This document shows positions 23,995-31,816 of a stretch of 36,104 nucleotides of DNA, piece after piece. How positions within the stretch are numbered: position 1 is the first letter of the stretch; each line of letters begins with the position of its first letter. The notes beneath the pieces are model-generated. The model ran no database searches and was not told the origin of the DNA. It worked only from the letters and a program-made list of their open reading frames with translations. The DNA is taken from NCBI GenBank assembly GCA_018672475.1, contig JABHFS010000103.1, positions 1 through 36,104 of the forward strand, written 5' to 3'. A program made the position numbers and the translations under genes. The DNA comes from Gemmatimonadota bacterium (GTDB taxonomy: Bacteria; Latescibacterota; UBA2968; UBA8231).

Positions 23995-24864
23995 TTGCCA
24001 CTCTATTATTTATTACTGTCGATGCGGCCCCGGCATTGGATCAAGAATTCCTTTGTCCTGCCGGCCCTCGTATTTTCAAAGCATTTCTTCGAAATATCTT
24101 ATCTTGCGCGTTGCTCGGGGGCTGTGGTCTGCTTCTGTCTGTTGAGCGGTGTCGTCTATCTGTTCAATGATATCTTCGATCGCGAACAGGATCGACTGCA
24201 TCCGGAGAAGTCTCAACGACCGATCGCCGCCGGCATGTTGTCTGTTCCCCTGGCGTCCGTTGCCGCGCTCATCTTCCTCGTGACCGCATTGGCATTCTCC
24301 TTCTGGCTGCATACCGACTTTGGTTTTGTCGCTCTGATTTACGCGGCCCTCAACGTGGCATATACCCTTAAGCTCAAGCATGTGGTTTTGCTCGATGTGC
24401 TAATCGTGGCATCGGGTTTTCTGCTCAGAGCGTTGGGGGGCGCGTTGGTCATCGAAGTTGCAATCTCCACGTGGTTTATCATCTGCACTTTTATGCTGGC
24501 GCTCTTCCTCGCAGTGGTTAAGCGACGACAGGAGATCGTGGAATTGGCCGAGGTGGCCGGTGACCACCGGGCGATACTCGAAGAATACAGTTTGCCCTTC
24601 CTCGATCAAATAATCTCTGTCCTGACTGCGGCGACCTTGGTGTGTTACGCGCTATATGCGATGGGGGTTGGTGAGACAAAAGGGGCACAGATGCAGTGGA
24701 CTATACCCTTTGTGTTATACGGAATGCTGCGCTATCTCTATTTAGTGTATCACCGTGGCCATGGCGATAACCCTACGAAGGTGGTGTGGAGCGATCGTCC
24801 CCTGCAAGTTACTGCCATGCTTTGGCTGGTCGCGAGTGCCTTGGGGCTCTACGTACTGCCCTGA
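23995..24864 (+). CDS. UbiA-family prenyltransferase, decaprenyl-phosphate phosphoribosyltransferase-like
   Basis: The 289-residue protein has about eight hydrophobic helices. The first aspartate motif is NDIFDREQD (58-66) followed by RLHPEKSQRPIAAG, the exact pattern of the subgroup that transfers phosphoribose from PRPP to decaprenyl phosphate in arabinan synthesis. The second motif region reads YTLKLKHVVLLDVLIVASGFLLRALGG. The frame is open back to 23947 inside the GGDEF gene; I prefer TTG 23995, with ATG 24022 as the other option. Related proteins occur outside actinobacteria next to envelope glycosylation genes, and the substrate here is unproven. Confidence 0.85.
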   Translation: MPLYYLLLSMRPRHWIKNSFVLPALVFSKHFFEISYLARCSGAVVCFCLLSGVVYLFNDIFDREQDRLHPEKSQRPIAAGMLSVPLASVAALIFLVTALAFSFWLHTDFGFVALIYAALNVAYTLKLKHVVLLDVLIVASGFLLRALGGALVIEVAISTWFIICTFMLALFLAVVKRRQEIVELAEVAGDHRAILEEYSLPFLDQIISVLTAATLVCYALYAMGVGETKGAQMQWTIPFVLYGMLRYLYLVYHRGHGDNPTKVVWSDRPLQVTAMLWLVASALGLYVLP

Positions 24865-24868
24865 CCTC

Positions 24869-24902
24869 GAGTGCGCTTTTAGCTCCTCGTACAAGTGCAC
24901 TC
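24869..24902. repeat. Inverted repeat between convergent genes
   Basis: GAGTGCGCTT (24869-24878) pairs with AAGTGCACTC (24893-24902), ten pairs including one G-U. It lies between the convergent prenyltransferase and acetyltransferase genes. Neither side has a good T tract, so a role as terminator is uncertain. Confidence 0.5.
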
Positions 24903-24945
24903 CTCTCGTCCCGGACATCGATTTTGGCCAGTTGCGAAGGAAGGC

Positions 24946-25992
24946 CTAAAAAATATCGGGGTCCCAGTAAAAAAAACCCTGCGCATCTGGTAGCTTATCA
25001 AGCCAGCCCGGTGTTGATGCAGAGCGCGGGTTCAGCAGCTCATTCCAGAGGGCGGCTTCGTCACTCGGCGGATCCGCTGGGGCGATGTCCGTTAATTTCT
25101 TTCGAATTGTCGCCCAATCGAGCATTTTGACCATTGTCTTTTGGTGTTGGCTGAAACGGGGTTGGCTATTGCCTAGATCGGCCAAGCGGGCCAATAGGGT
25201 ATGGTCGGGGGGAAGGCTTCCCTTGATTGTTTTTAGTCCTTCTTTTTTTGCCGCAGCAAAGAGGGTATGGGCTACTACCTGACAGGCCTCCTCATCCCCG
25301 GGCATAAAACAAACTTCGCATACTTTGAGATCTGAACCGTTGTTGTCATAGTTAAGATAGCCGACGAGTTCGCCGTTGCGCTCAATACCCTTTTGCGGGA
25401 ATAACTTGCGGTAGCGAGAAGGTCCGGATCGCCAATAGCCGGAATTGCGAATCTCGGTGCCTGTTTGATTGGCGTTGGCTGCGTCGTAGAGGGCCATCAC
25501 GGCAGGTAGGTCTGCGGTGTCGTCGAGGATGCGCGCGCTGTCGCTGAAAGCTGTTGTGGGCTCGCCTACCGGGAAGGAGAAGGTCGGGAGGCGAAGGGGT
25601 ATCCAACCTAGTTTGGCGTAGAATGGCGTACCGATAATCGTAAAGAGCATGCCCAGATCATAGCCGGCCTGTTGCATGTATAGTTCGGCATCGCGTATCA
25701 GGGCTTGTGCATAGCCGCGTCCACGAAAATCTGGATGGGTCAGCACGCTACCGATGCCACCGACGCGCAATGTGGCTCCCCGAACTCGAATCTGCCGGTC
25801 CCAAATGCGTAGATGGGCGACGATGCGCCCTTGCTCGATCAAGATGCGCGATTGCTCGAATTGGTAGGTAGGCTCTTCGTGGAAATAGGCCCAGTAGCGG
25901 GTCGAGGCCGCGGGTTCATCTGGGCGAAAGACCAGGCATTGTAGGTCGACGATCTCAACGAGTTCGGCTTTTTTAGCGCTGCGAATTTCCAT
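24946..25992 (-). CDS. Eis-like GNAT N-acetyltransferase
   Basis: The 348-residue protein opens with a GNAT domain: acetyl-CoA loop VLTHPDFRGRGYAQALI with R90-G-R-G93, preceded by LRVGGIGSV. A second GNAT-like half and a C-terminal region follow, as in enhanced-intracellular-survival-type acetyltransferases. Eis relatives acetylate amines, including aminoglycosides in some species; the substrate here is unknown. A CGGAG site precedes ATG 25992. The SDR gene lies 27 bases upstream on the same strand, so they are likely co-transcribed. Confidence 0.8.
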   Translation of the reverse strand: MEIRSAKKAELVEIVDLQCLVFRPDEPAASTRYWAYFHEEPTYQFEQSRILIEQGRIVAHLRIWDRQIRVRGATLRVGGIGSVLTHPDFRGRGYAQALIRDAELYMQQAGYDLGMLFTIIGTPFYAKLGWIPLRLPTFSFPVGEPTTAFSDSARILDDTADLPAVMALYDAANANQTGTEIRNSGYWRSGPSRYRKLFPQKGIERNGELVGYLNYDNNGSDLKVCEVCFMPGDEEACQVVAHTLFAAAKKEGLKTIKGSLPPDHTLLARLADLGNSQPRFSQHQKTMVKMLDWATIRKKLTDIAPADPPSDEAALWNELLNPRSASTPGWLDKLPDAQGFFYWDPDIF

Positions 25993-26019
25993 GGTCTACT
26001 CCGAGATAAAATAAGAGGG

Positions 26020-26805
26020 CTACCAAGCGGTCCAACCGCCGTCGACTGGTATTATAGTTCCGTTTACATAGCCGCTGGCCTGTGAGGCGAGGAAGAGTAA
26101 GGCCGTCGCCAACTCTTCGGGTTGGCCAAAGCGGTCTTGGGGCGTAAAACTGCGCAATCGAGTGCTCATTGTTTCGTCTTCGAGGGCGGTTTCGGTCAAC
26201 TCGGTCGGAAAATAACTGGGGGCGATGGCGTTGGCGGTGATACCGTGTCGTGCCCATTCGACCGCTTGTGTTCGCGTCAGGCCCACAAGGGCGTGTTTGC
26301 TGACCGTATAGGCGCCGAGGCCGTTGACCACGGAGGCGCCGAGGCCGTAGATTGAGGCGATATTGACGATGCGGCCGGCGGCGGATTGACACAGTTGCGG
26401 GAAGAGGGCCTTGGCCAGCAGCCATTGTGCTTTGAGGTTGAGATCCATGACCGCAGTGAAATCTTCCTCCGACATGGTCTCGAGGCGAACGCGGTTCGCG
26501 GTGCCGGCGTTGGCAACTAGGATATCGCAACCGCCAAGTTGATTTTGCGATTCTTCGGCCAATGAGGCGATGGCCGAAGAATCGCTTAGGTCGGCGCTGA
26601 ATGTATGTACCGCCCCCTCGCAGTCTTGTAGTTCAGCGGCTAATGTTTCGAGGCGTTCTGCGCGGCGCGCAACGATAAGGACATCGGCTCCGGCCGAAGC
26701 TAGGACCCCGGCCATGGCGGCGCCTAGGCCACTGGAGGCACCGGTGACGACCGCTTTGCGGCCTTGACACCCGAAGAGGGAATGCAAATAATCTTTGCTC
26801 TGCAT
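26020..26805 (-). CDS. Short-chain dehydrogenase/reductase
   Basis: The 261-residue classical SDR has the cofactor motif TGASSGLG (21-28), NAG (99-101), Asn123, catalytic Ser151, Tyr166 and Lys170 (YTVSK) and a C-terminal GTIIPVDGGWTAW. The closest pattern is that of gluconate 5-dehydrogenase and 3-oxoacyl-ACP reductase-like enzymes; the substrate cannot be read from sequence. The residue after beta-2 is Arg (IVARRAERL), which suggests NADP(H). It is the first gene of a two-gene minus-strand unit with the acetyltransferase. Confidence 0.9.
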   Translation of the reverse strand: MQSKDYLHSLFGCQGRKAVVTGASSGLGAAMAGVLASAGADVLIVARRAERLETLAAELQDCEGAVHTFSADLSDSSAIASLAEESQNQLGGCDILVANAGTANRVRLETMSEEDFTAVMDLNLKAQWLLAKALFPQLCQSAAGRIVNIASIYGLGASVVNGLGAYTVSKHALVGLTRTQAVEWARHGITANAIAPSYFPTELTETALEDETMSTRLRSFTPQDRFGQPEELATALLFLASQASGYVNGTIIPVDGGWTAW

Positions 26806-27400
26806 TTGTTAGCCTTTTTATTCATTTAGGTCTATTGGCGAGGGCTATGGATTTTTTGACTGCGGAAGTCATGGCATATGGTTTTTCTATTTGCCAATAC
26901 GCAGTTGACGGAACAGGGATATTATAGTGTCGTAGGCCATCGCGTCAACCGATTCTGTGATGGGATTCCGGTGCCTCTTGCTCGCGGATTGACCGATATG
27001 GGGCTTCGCTTAATATTTTTTTTGCGGGAATTGCACGTAACCCTCGCAGTCACCGTATTTCTTTATTATAATTAATAAAGGCCTCGGCGCGTGTCGTCGG
27101 TAGGCGGCTACTGGGGAGAAGCCGTTTGCCCTTCGCGTCGGGGCCGTTTTGTATTGTAAAATTGTCCGAGATCAGCTCAGTGCACGTGCTTTTGTTACGA
27201 CCGCTTTCGTAGATCTTTTGTATCGTTGTGGCTGAATACCGTGGCGAACATCGATCGAACCCTTACTAAGGTAGAAATCGACATTGGCCGAGTCTATCCC
27301 TATACGGGACGGGTTTGGTCTATTTTTGTGGCCGCTTTGTATCGTTTGTGGCAGGTCTTTTTGATTCAAAGAGCAAATTGTGCAGGATTAAAACAGAAAC
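26806..27400. other. Gene-poor stretch
   Basis: No gene can be supported here. Short open frames at 26878-27075 and 27226-27408 have no ribosome site or recognisable protein pattern. The stretch contains the structured element at 27080-27150. Confidence 0.5.
27080..27150 (+). other. Long-stem structured element, possible RNA or terminator
   Basis: GGCCTCGGCGCG (27080-27091) pairs with CGCGTCGGGGCC (27134-27145) over twelve positions, including two G-U pairs. The 42-base interior holds a second hairpin (CGGCT near 27105 and AGCCG near 27120). GTTTT follows the outer stem. It could be the end of a small RNA, or a terminator for the region upstream. Confidence 0.4.
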
Positions 27401-27435
27401 GGCCTTAGAAGCAAGCTCTCGCTTATTCTAAGGCC
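27401..27435 (-). terminator. Strong bidirectional terminator after the tRNA-Ala fragment
   Basis: GGCCTTAGAA (27401-27410) and TTCTAAGGCC (27426-27435) form a perfect ten-pair stem. Read on the minus strand it is followed by GTTTCTGTTTT; on the plus strand by TTATTTCTATT. It sits 26 bases downstream of the tRNA-Ala 3' end, as a native tRNA terminator would. Confidence 0.7.
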
Positions 27436-27460
27436 TTATTTCTATTATACATGGGGAAGG

Positions 27461-27506
27461 GTGGAGCTGGTCGGGATCGAACCGAGGACCTCAGGCTTGC
27501 AAAGTC
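27461..27506 (-). pseudogene. tRNA-Ala(UGC) 3' half, 5' half missing
   Basis: On the minus strand the sequence runs through an anticodon loop TTTGCAA (anticodon TGC), variable loop AGGTC, a T arm with GGTTCGATCCCG and the acceptor strand CAGCTCCA then CCC. This matches bacterial tRNA-Ala(UGC) from the anticodon to the 3' end. The T stem has one mismatch in five pairs. On the 5' side the expected anticodon-stem strand, D arm (GCTCAG ... GAGAGC) and acceptor GGGGCTG are absent. The remnant breaks in the anticodon arm, a usual crossover region for tRNA-targeting integrases. Confidence 0.75.
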
Positions 27507-27836
27507 CACGCCGATAGCACAAAAAAGTCAGTTATGTATTGCTGTTAGCGTCTTGGTAATATAGCCCAAGGCCATTTCAACCTTGTGGCTCCGCTCTTGT
27601 ATGTTGTGGGGATTGTTTCAATTCACCCTAACTGTAATTATTGCCCAATAGATTCACTTTTGTTTACGTTCATCTGTCCAAGAGCAACTTTAAATTACTT
27701 GAACATTCCCTAATGCGCATTCAGTAGAAGGCTCTTCGTAATCAAGTAAGCGGCTACGATCATTTCGACATCCTCGACCGAGTCTCGCAGACCTGCGTCT
27801 GATGCGCCTTTTAAAACCTTTGGCAGGAGGTTATTC
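27507..27836. other. Gene-poor stretch at the island edge
   Basis: I see no supported gene in these 330 bases. A minus-strand frame without a good start runs from about 27880 to a TAG at 27710-27712. The EF-hand gene's ribosome site AGGAGG is at 27825-27830. Confidence 0.5.
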
Positions 27837-28868
27837 TTGAGCAAATATCGCTCTATCTCAGTAGTGATTAACAAGTGTTTTTCTTTCCGCTGGTGGATGG
27901 CGCTATTGTTTTTACCATTCGGCGCAATCGCTTCGGCAGAGAACGAAACACACCCGGTAAATGGGGAATGGACCCTACAATCCGAATCGTTTGGCGGCTC
28001 GGAGCAGCATTACATATTGACATTTTACCCCGATGGTATCTTTCACTTGTTAATCACGGAAACGAGTTCACTTGTTTCTGAAGAATATGAAGATGAGGAA
28101 GATTCTGAGGATTGGCCGAATTGGGACGAATTTATTGCTGAAGTTGACAGCAATGACAATGGAGTTTTAGACGAGGAGGACTTTGAAGCGGCTCGAGAGC
28201 GAGGCGACGAAGATCTCCCCCCATCGTGGGACGACGTGTTGCAGGAATTTAGTGATGCGGATGGCAATGAGGTCATTGACCAAGAAGAATACGAGCAAGT
28301 ATACGAGTCATACCAAAATGAGGAGGGGGAATGGGTAGAATGGATGACGGATATTTTTGGTGAAACGATGGTCACGACGACGACGATAAAAGGAATGTGG
28401 GAAGCGTCAGAAGATGAGGTCATACTTACACGCGAAGAAGCTATTTACGAATTTAATGATTTTTCATTGACGGAATACTACGCCCTTGTACTTGATTTTG
28501 ATTACAAAATGATGGTTCGCCAAGCCGAAAAATATAACCAAGAAGCGATGGGCGAGGAAGAATTCTACCTCATGATTCTATCTAATTTAGGGTGGGATAG
28601 TGAGGGCAATCGGATAGATGTGCCGGAGTCAGCATCCTTAGAGGAACTTAAAGCGTTAGCTGTCGACCAAGCTGTTGTGATGTTTCTAATGTTAGTTGAC
28701 AAGCCCGCGGAGTTTGGAATGGAACTAAAGACCTTTGTTTTCAATCTCGACATAGACCAAATGAGCTTGATGCACAGTGAACGTGAAAGGCTAGTGTTCA
28801 CCCGTTCTGAGGCGAGCAGCGTGATTAAGGCATTTTCCTGGGGTGAGATTAAAGCATTGCCTCGCTAA
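27837..28868 (+). CDS. Exported protein with two EF-hand calcium loops
   Basis: The 343-residue protein has a signal peptide (about 1-34, ending AIASA). An NGEWTLQSESFGG ... LTFYPDGIF segment resembles the first strands of a lipocalin-like domain. It is followed by an acidic stretch with two EF-hand loops: 104-115 (D-S-N-D-N-G-V-L-D-E-E-D) and 140-151 (D-A-D-G-N-E-V-I-D-Q-E-E). After that, VTTTTIKGMWEASEDEVILTRE resumes the beta pattern, as if the EF hands were inserted in a loop. The rest is helical. The start is TTG 27837 with AGGAGG six bases upstream. Calcium-dependent folding outside the cytoplasm is likely; the function is unknown. It is more AT-rich than the core genes. Confidence 0.8.
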   Translation: MSKYRSISVVINKCFSFRWWMALLFLPFGAIASAENETHPVNGEWTLQSESFGGSEQHYILTFYPDGIFHLLITETSSLVSEEYEDEEDSEDWPNWDEFIAEVDSNDNGVLDEEDFEAARERGDEDLPPSWDDVLQEFSDADGNEVIDQEEYEQVYESYQNEEGEWVEWMTDIFGETMVTTTTIKGMWEASEDEVILTREEAIYEFNDFSLTEYYALVLDFDYKMMVRQAEKYNQEAMGEEEFYLMILSNLGWDSEGNRIDVPESASLEELKALAVDQAVVMFLMLVDKPAEFGMELKTFVFNLDIDQMSLMHSERERLVFTRSEASSVIKAFSWGEIKALPR

Positions 28869-28973
28869 CTTTGTACAAACGGTTGCATCCCCAATACCTA
28901 AACCCTGGATACTTACTCAATCTAAGGAAAGCACGGGGCGTGCAGATTGCTGAAAAAAGACACATAGGAAAGA

Positions 28974-28991
28974 GGCTTTGTTGCATGAATC
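28974..28991. repeat. IS903-like terminal inverted repeat
   Basis: The 18 bases differ at only a few positions from the IS903 end GGCTTTGTTGAATAAATC. This is the transposase 3'-side terminus of the element. Confidence 0.6.
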
Positions 28992-29027
28992 GTCTAAAGC
29001 TGTTCATCTCTTAGTTCGGTTCGGATT

Positions 29028-29500
29028 TCAAGTTTCGATTTTATAGGATTGCGGCATCCCCAAGTGGGTCATTCGATTGAGTATGGCACATCCTATTTTG
29101 ACTTCGACTTTTTGCCGTTCCCATTCCCGTGCTTGTAGCTGGCGACCGATGATGCGTTTAAAACGCGCCATCGCCGTCTCGGCTAACGACCGTCGATGAT
29201 AGCCACTTTGTTGCTTCCACTTTTTTCGTCCGCTTTTCTTCATCTGTTGGACGCGTTGATTGCGCGCCTCGATATGCCGGTAGCGCCGTTTGCTTTTCTT
29301 TATCTGTGCATGATTACACGGTGGAATGATGGCTTCGATCGGTGCGGGTTGCCCTTTGGGTGGATAGGCCAAAAGTCGATGAACATGCCATCGATCTGGA
29401 CTTTGCTCACTTTGATGGACACTAACTGATCCGTGGGAAGTCCAGTTTCGCCTTTCGCAAGGACATGCACAGCAGTTAACACCGTGCCCCTGGCTACGGC
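29028..29500 (-). pseudogene. IS5-family transposase, C-terminal fragment with frameshift
   Basis: The last ~75 residues are well conserved: KKWKQQSGYHRRSLAETAMA, RFKRIIGRQL and LNRMTHLGMPQSYKIE, with the catalytic Glu in AET, as in IS5/IS903-type DDE transposases. Further upstream the match jumps to another frame near 29340 (SKVQIDGMF ... FWPIHPKGN holds the second catalytic Asp region), so the gene is frameshifted. The N-terminal half is missing. It cannot be active. Confidence 0.72.
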
Positions 29501-29579
29501 GCATTCGCGCCTAGGCCAAACCGCTGCGCGGTTCAGGGGCACGAGAACCGTTACAGGAACATGGAAATGGAGAATGCTG

Positions 29580-30608
29580 ATGGAAATACCTCTTCGACTT
29601 GATGATATCAGTCCGGAATGGTTGACGGAAGTGCTCCAATCGATTGGACTACTATAGAGACAGATGTCATCACTATTCAAACGACGCCATTGGATGGAGG
29701 TATAGTCAGTCAAGTTGCACGCATTGAACTAGCCTACGATGCGGTGGAATCAGATGTGCCGAAGAGTCTAATCGCCAAACTCGGCCCTAATGGATCCATG
29801 TATTATGAGTAATTTGGCCGACGTGAAATTTCAGTTCTACAGACTGTTGGCCGACGACATTTCTATGCCAACTCCTAGTTGCTACTACGCCGATGTTAAT
29901 GCTTCCGAAAAGAAGGTTGTAATATTACTGGAAGATGTTAGCCCATCTGTAGCGACTGATTGGAAAACGGGGTGCACGTTGAATCAGGCACAAGAGGCTA
30001 TCACTGAATTAGCGACTTTTCATGCTCGTTGGTGGGGCCGACCAGGACTTGAGGATATGGGCTGGCCATGGCGACGGGACATGGCCACTTGGCGCAAGGA
30101 TTCCCACAGAGATGGAATGCGCTTGATGAAGAAAGCAAGAGCATACTTCCTGCACACATCATTGCCTTCGGAGAAAAACTGGCAAACGGAGATTCTGAAA
30201 TCTTCTTTAGTCGATGGTCAGCTACACCGCACACGTTAACTCACGGCGATTACCATTTCAGAAATACGCTATTTGCCTCACCCGAGGGCTCTCTATTGGC
30301 TGTCGTTGACTGGTCAAATCTTGGCGTGAGCCCTGGGTCCACTGGCCTTTCTTACTTTGATGACTCATAGCCTGGCATCTGCGGTTCGCAATGAACACGA
30401 GAGGGACCTAGTACACCTTTACTATGAAACGCTACGTAACTGCGGAGTATCTCAATACGACTTTGACACTTGTTGGGATGAATATCGTTTGTGGGCACTG
30501 GATATAGGTATGCTATGGGCAACTATTCCCGCCGAAGGTCGTGCCTATATTGGGATCTGGGACACCCTTACTATCATGGACCTTAATCCAGAGGAACTGG
30601 TATTGTAG
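29580..30608 (+). pseudogene. Phosphotransferase (APH/choline-kinase-like) pseudogene
   Basis: Pieces of one small-molecule kinase lie in order but in different frames: MEIPLRLDDISPEWLTEVLQ (29580-29657), IVSQVARIELAYDA and KSLIAKLGP (to 29812), FQFYRLLADD ... VVILLEDVSP ... ELATFHARWWG (to about 30100), LTHGDYHFRNTLF with the catalytic HGDxxxxN and AVVDWSNLGVSPG (to about 30355), then NEHERDLVHLYYETL ... CWDEYRLWALD (to 30608). At least four frameshifts are needed. It once encoded an ATP-dependent phosphotransferase of the aminoglycoside/ecdysteroid-kinase-like superfamily. It is now broken. Confidence 0.82.
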
Positions 30609-30766
30609 TTGCGCCGACTACCTACTTACTGATTTTATTTAAATTCCACGTCCTGTAACACATCGACTTACGCTGCGCGGCATACGCGGGGTCGTAAATC
30701 GTGAAACCGTTACACGAAAAATAATAATTCCACATTGTCTGGAGGGATAATAAGAAAGGAGATCTT

Positions 30767-31816
30767 ATGCAATACGCGATCATCGGTTGCGGTACGATTG
30801 GGCGCGCACACGCACGTGCCACGAGCGGGGACCAACGTATTCAGCAACACTATTTCGTCGACCTCGATCTGGGCAGAGCTCAAGCACTCGCCGACGAGTT
30901 CGGTGGATTGGCGGTGAACCATATAGACGCACTGCCAGATAACCTGGATGGGGCGAGTGTCACCACGGCTCCAGGTGTGCACTACGCCATCACTCGGGCA
31001 CTCCTCGAACGTTCTGTTGCCGTGTTTTGTGAGAAACCCCTGGCCATGGTTGAGGCAGAAGCGGCGGAACTGGTATGGACAGCACGGCGCCGCAACATCC
31101 CGCTGATGGTCGGCTTCAAGATGCGCTACGATCCGATCTTTCGTCGTGCCAGTGAGATGATCGGGCGCGCCGGAAATCTGCTCGCTGTCTCCACCACGAA
31201 AGTGCAGCCGATCAGTGGCAATGCAGAGAAGCGTCAGTGGTTGGAGCGGGTTGGTGCGATGTACGAGCTGAGCGTGCATGAGCTCGACCTGGTGACGGCA
31301 ATCACAGGATTGCAGCCGCAGCGGGTACTGCACGCAAGCCTGTCGTTTCGGAAGGGATGGGAGCGTGAGGACGGCTTCTGTATGACCGTTGATTGGGGCG
31401 CAGGTGTGGTCGGCTCGCACGTTGCCAACTTTTCGGAAGGGATCGGATTCAAGTTTCGGGACACCGTTCTAACATTCATTGGCGACCAAGGCTACGTCCG
31501 GGTGGAGCGCCCGGATCGCATCGTTGTCCATACCGACGAAGTCGAAGTTATCGAGGTCAACGAGACGGTCGATGCCTTCAAGGCCGAGCTGGCCGATTTT
31601 GTCTCGCTGGTTGTCGACGGGCACCAACCACGGCTACTTTCAGCCGATGGCAGCGAGGGGTTCGTTACGACCAGTCTAGTTGAAGCGGCATTTCGCGCCG
31701 GCGGTGGAGGGTCGCATTCAGGTGCGAAGTCACGGCGGTCAACAACTATGGAGATCAGCGGTGAAGCGCTGCTTACCCTCGACCAATTCTCGACCTCCAA
31801 CGGAGCTGGAAAATGA
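30767..31816 (+). CDS. Gfo/Idh/MocA-family oxidoreductase
   Basis: The 349-residue protein has an N-terminal Rossmann fold with GCGTIG (7-12), the EKPLA motif (Glu89-Lys-Pro91) holding the catalytic lysine, and the C-terminal alpha/beta domain (GFKMRYDPIFRR, YELSVHELDL). Such enzymes oxidise or epimerise sugars and inositols with NAD(P). AAAGGAG five bases before ATG 30767 is a strong ribosome site. Its stop overlaps the next start (ATGA), so it is coupled to a sugar isomerase-like gene. The last ~40 residues after VEAAFRAGGG look foreign; in another frame they read VEGRIQVRSHG, as family members usually end, so a late frameshift near 31700 is possible. Confidence 0.87.
   Translation: MQYAIIGCGTIGRAHARATSGDQRIQQHYFVDLDLGRAQALADEFGGLAVNHIDALPDNLDGASVTTAPGVHYAITRALLERSVAVFCEKPLAMVEAEAAELVWTARRRNIPLMVGFKMRYDPIFRRASEMIGRAGNLLAVSTTKVQPISGNAEKRQWLERVGAMYELSVHELDLVTAITGLQPQRVLHASLSFRKGWEREDGFCMTVDWGAGVVGSHVANFSEGIGFKFRDTVLTFIGDQGYVRVERPDRIVVHTDEVEVIEVNETVDAFKAELADFVSLVVDGHQPRLLSADGSEGFVTTSLVEAAFRAGGGGSHSGAKSRRSTTMEISGEALLTLDQFSTSNGAGK

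Larger units (their letters stand above)
28974..29500 (-). mobile_element. IS5-family (IS903-like) insertion sequence remnant
   Basis: GGCTTTGTTGCATGAATC at 28974-28991 resembles the 18-base terminal inverted repeat of IS903-type elements. It is followed on the inside by the 3' part of a transposase gene reading on the minus strand. I found no matching second inverted repeat before the next gene, so the transposase 5' end and the other terminus are lost. Confidence 0.7.

Noticed and set aside
26878..27075. Small plus-strand open frame in the gene-poor gap
   Set aside because: It has no ribosome site, domain or composition signal supporting translation.
27461..27537. Complete tRNA-Ala gene
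   Set aside because: The 5' acceptor strand and D arm are absent; only the half from anticodon to 3' end is recognisable.
27710..27880. Minus-strand frame of about 50 codons upstream of the EF-hand gene
   Set aside because: It has no start with a ribosome site, overlaps the EF-hand signal peptide and matches nothing I know.
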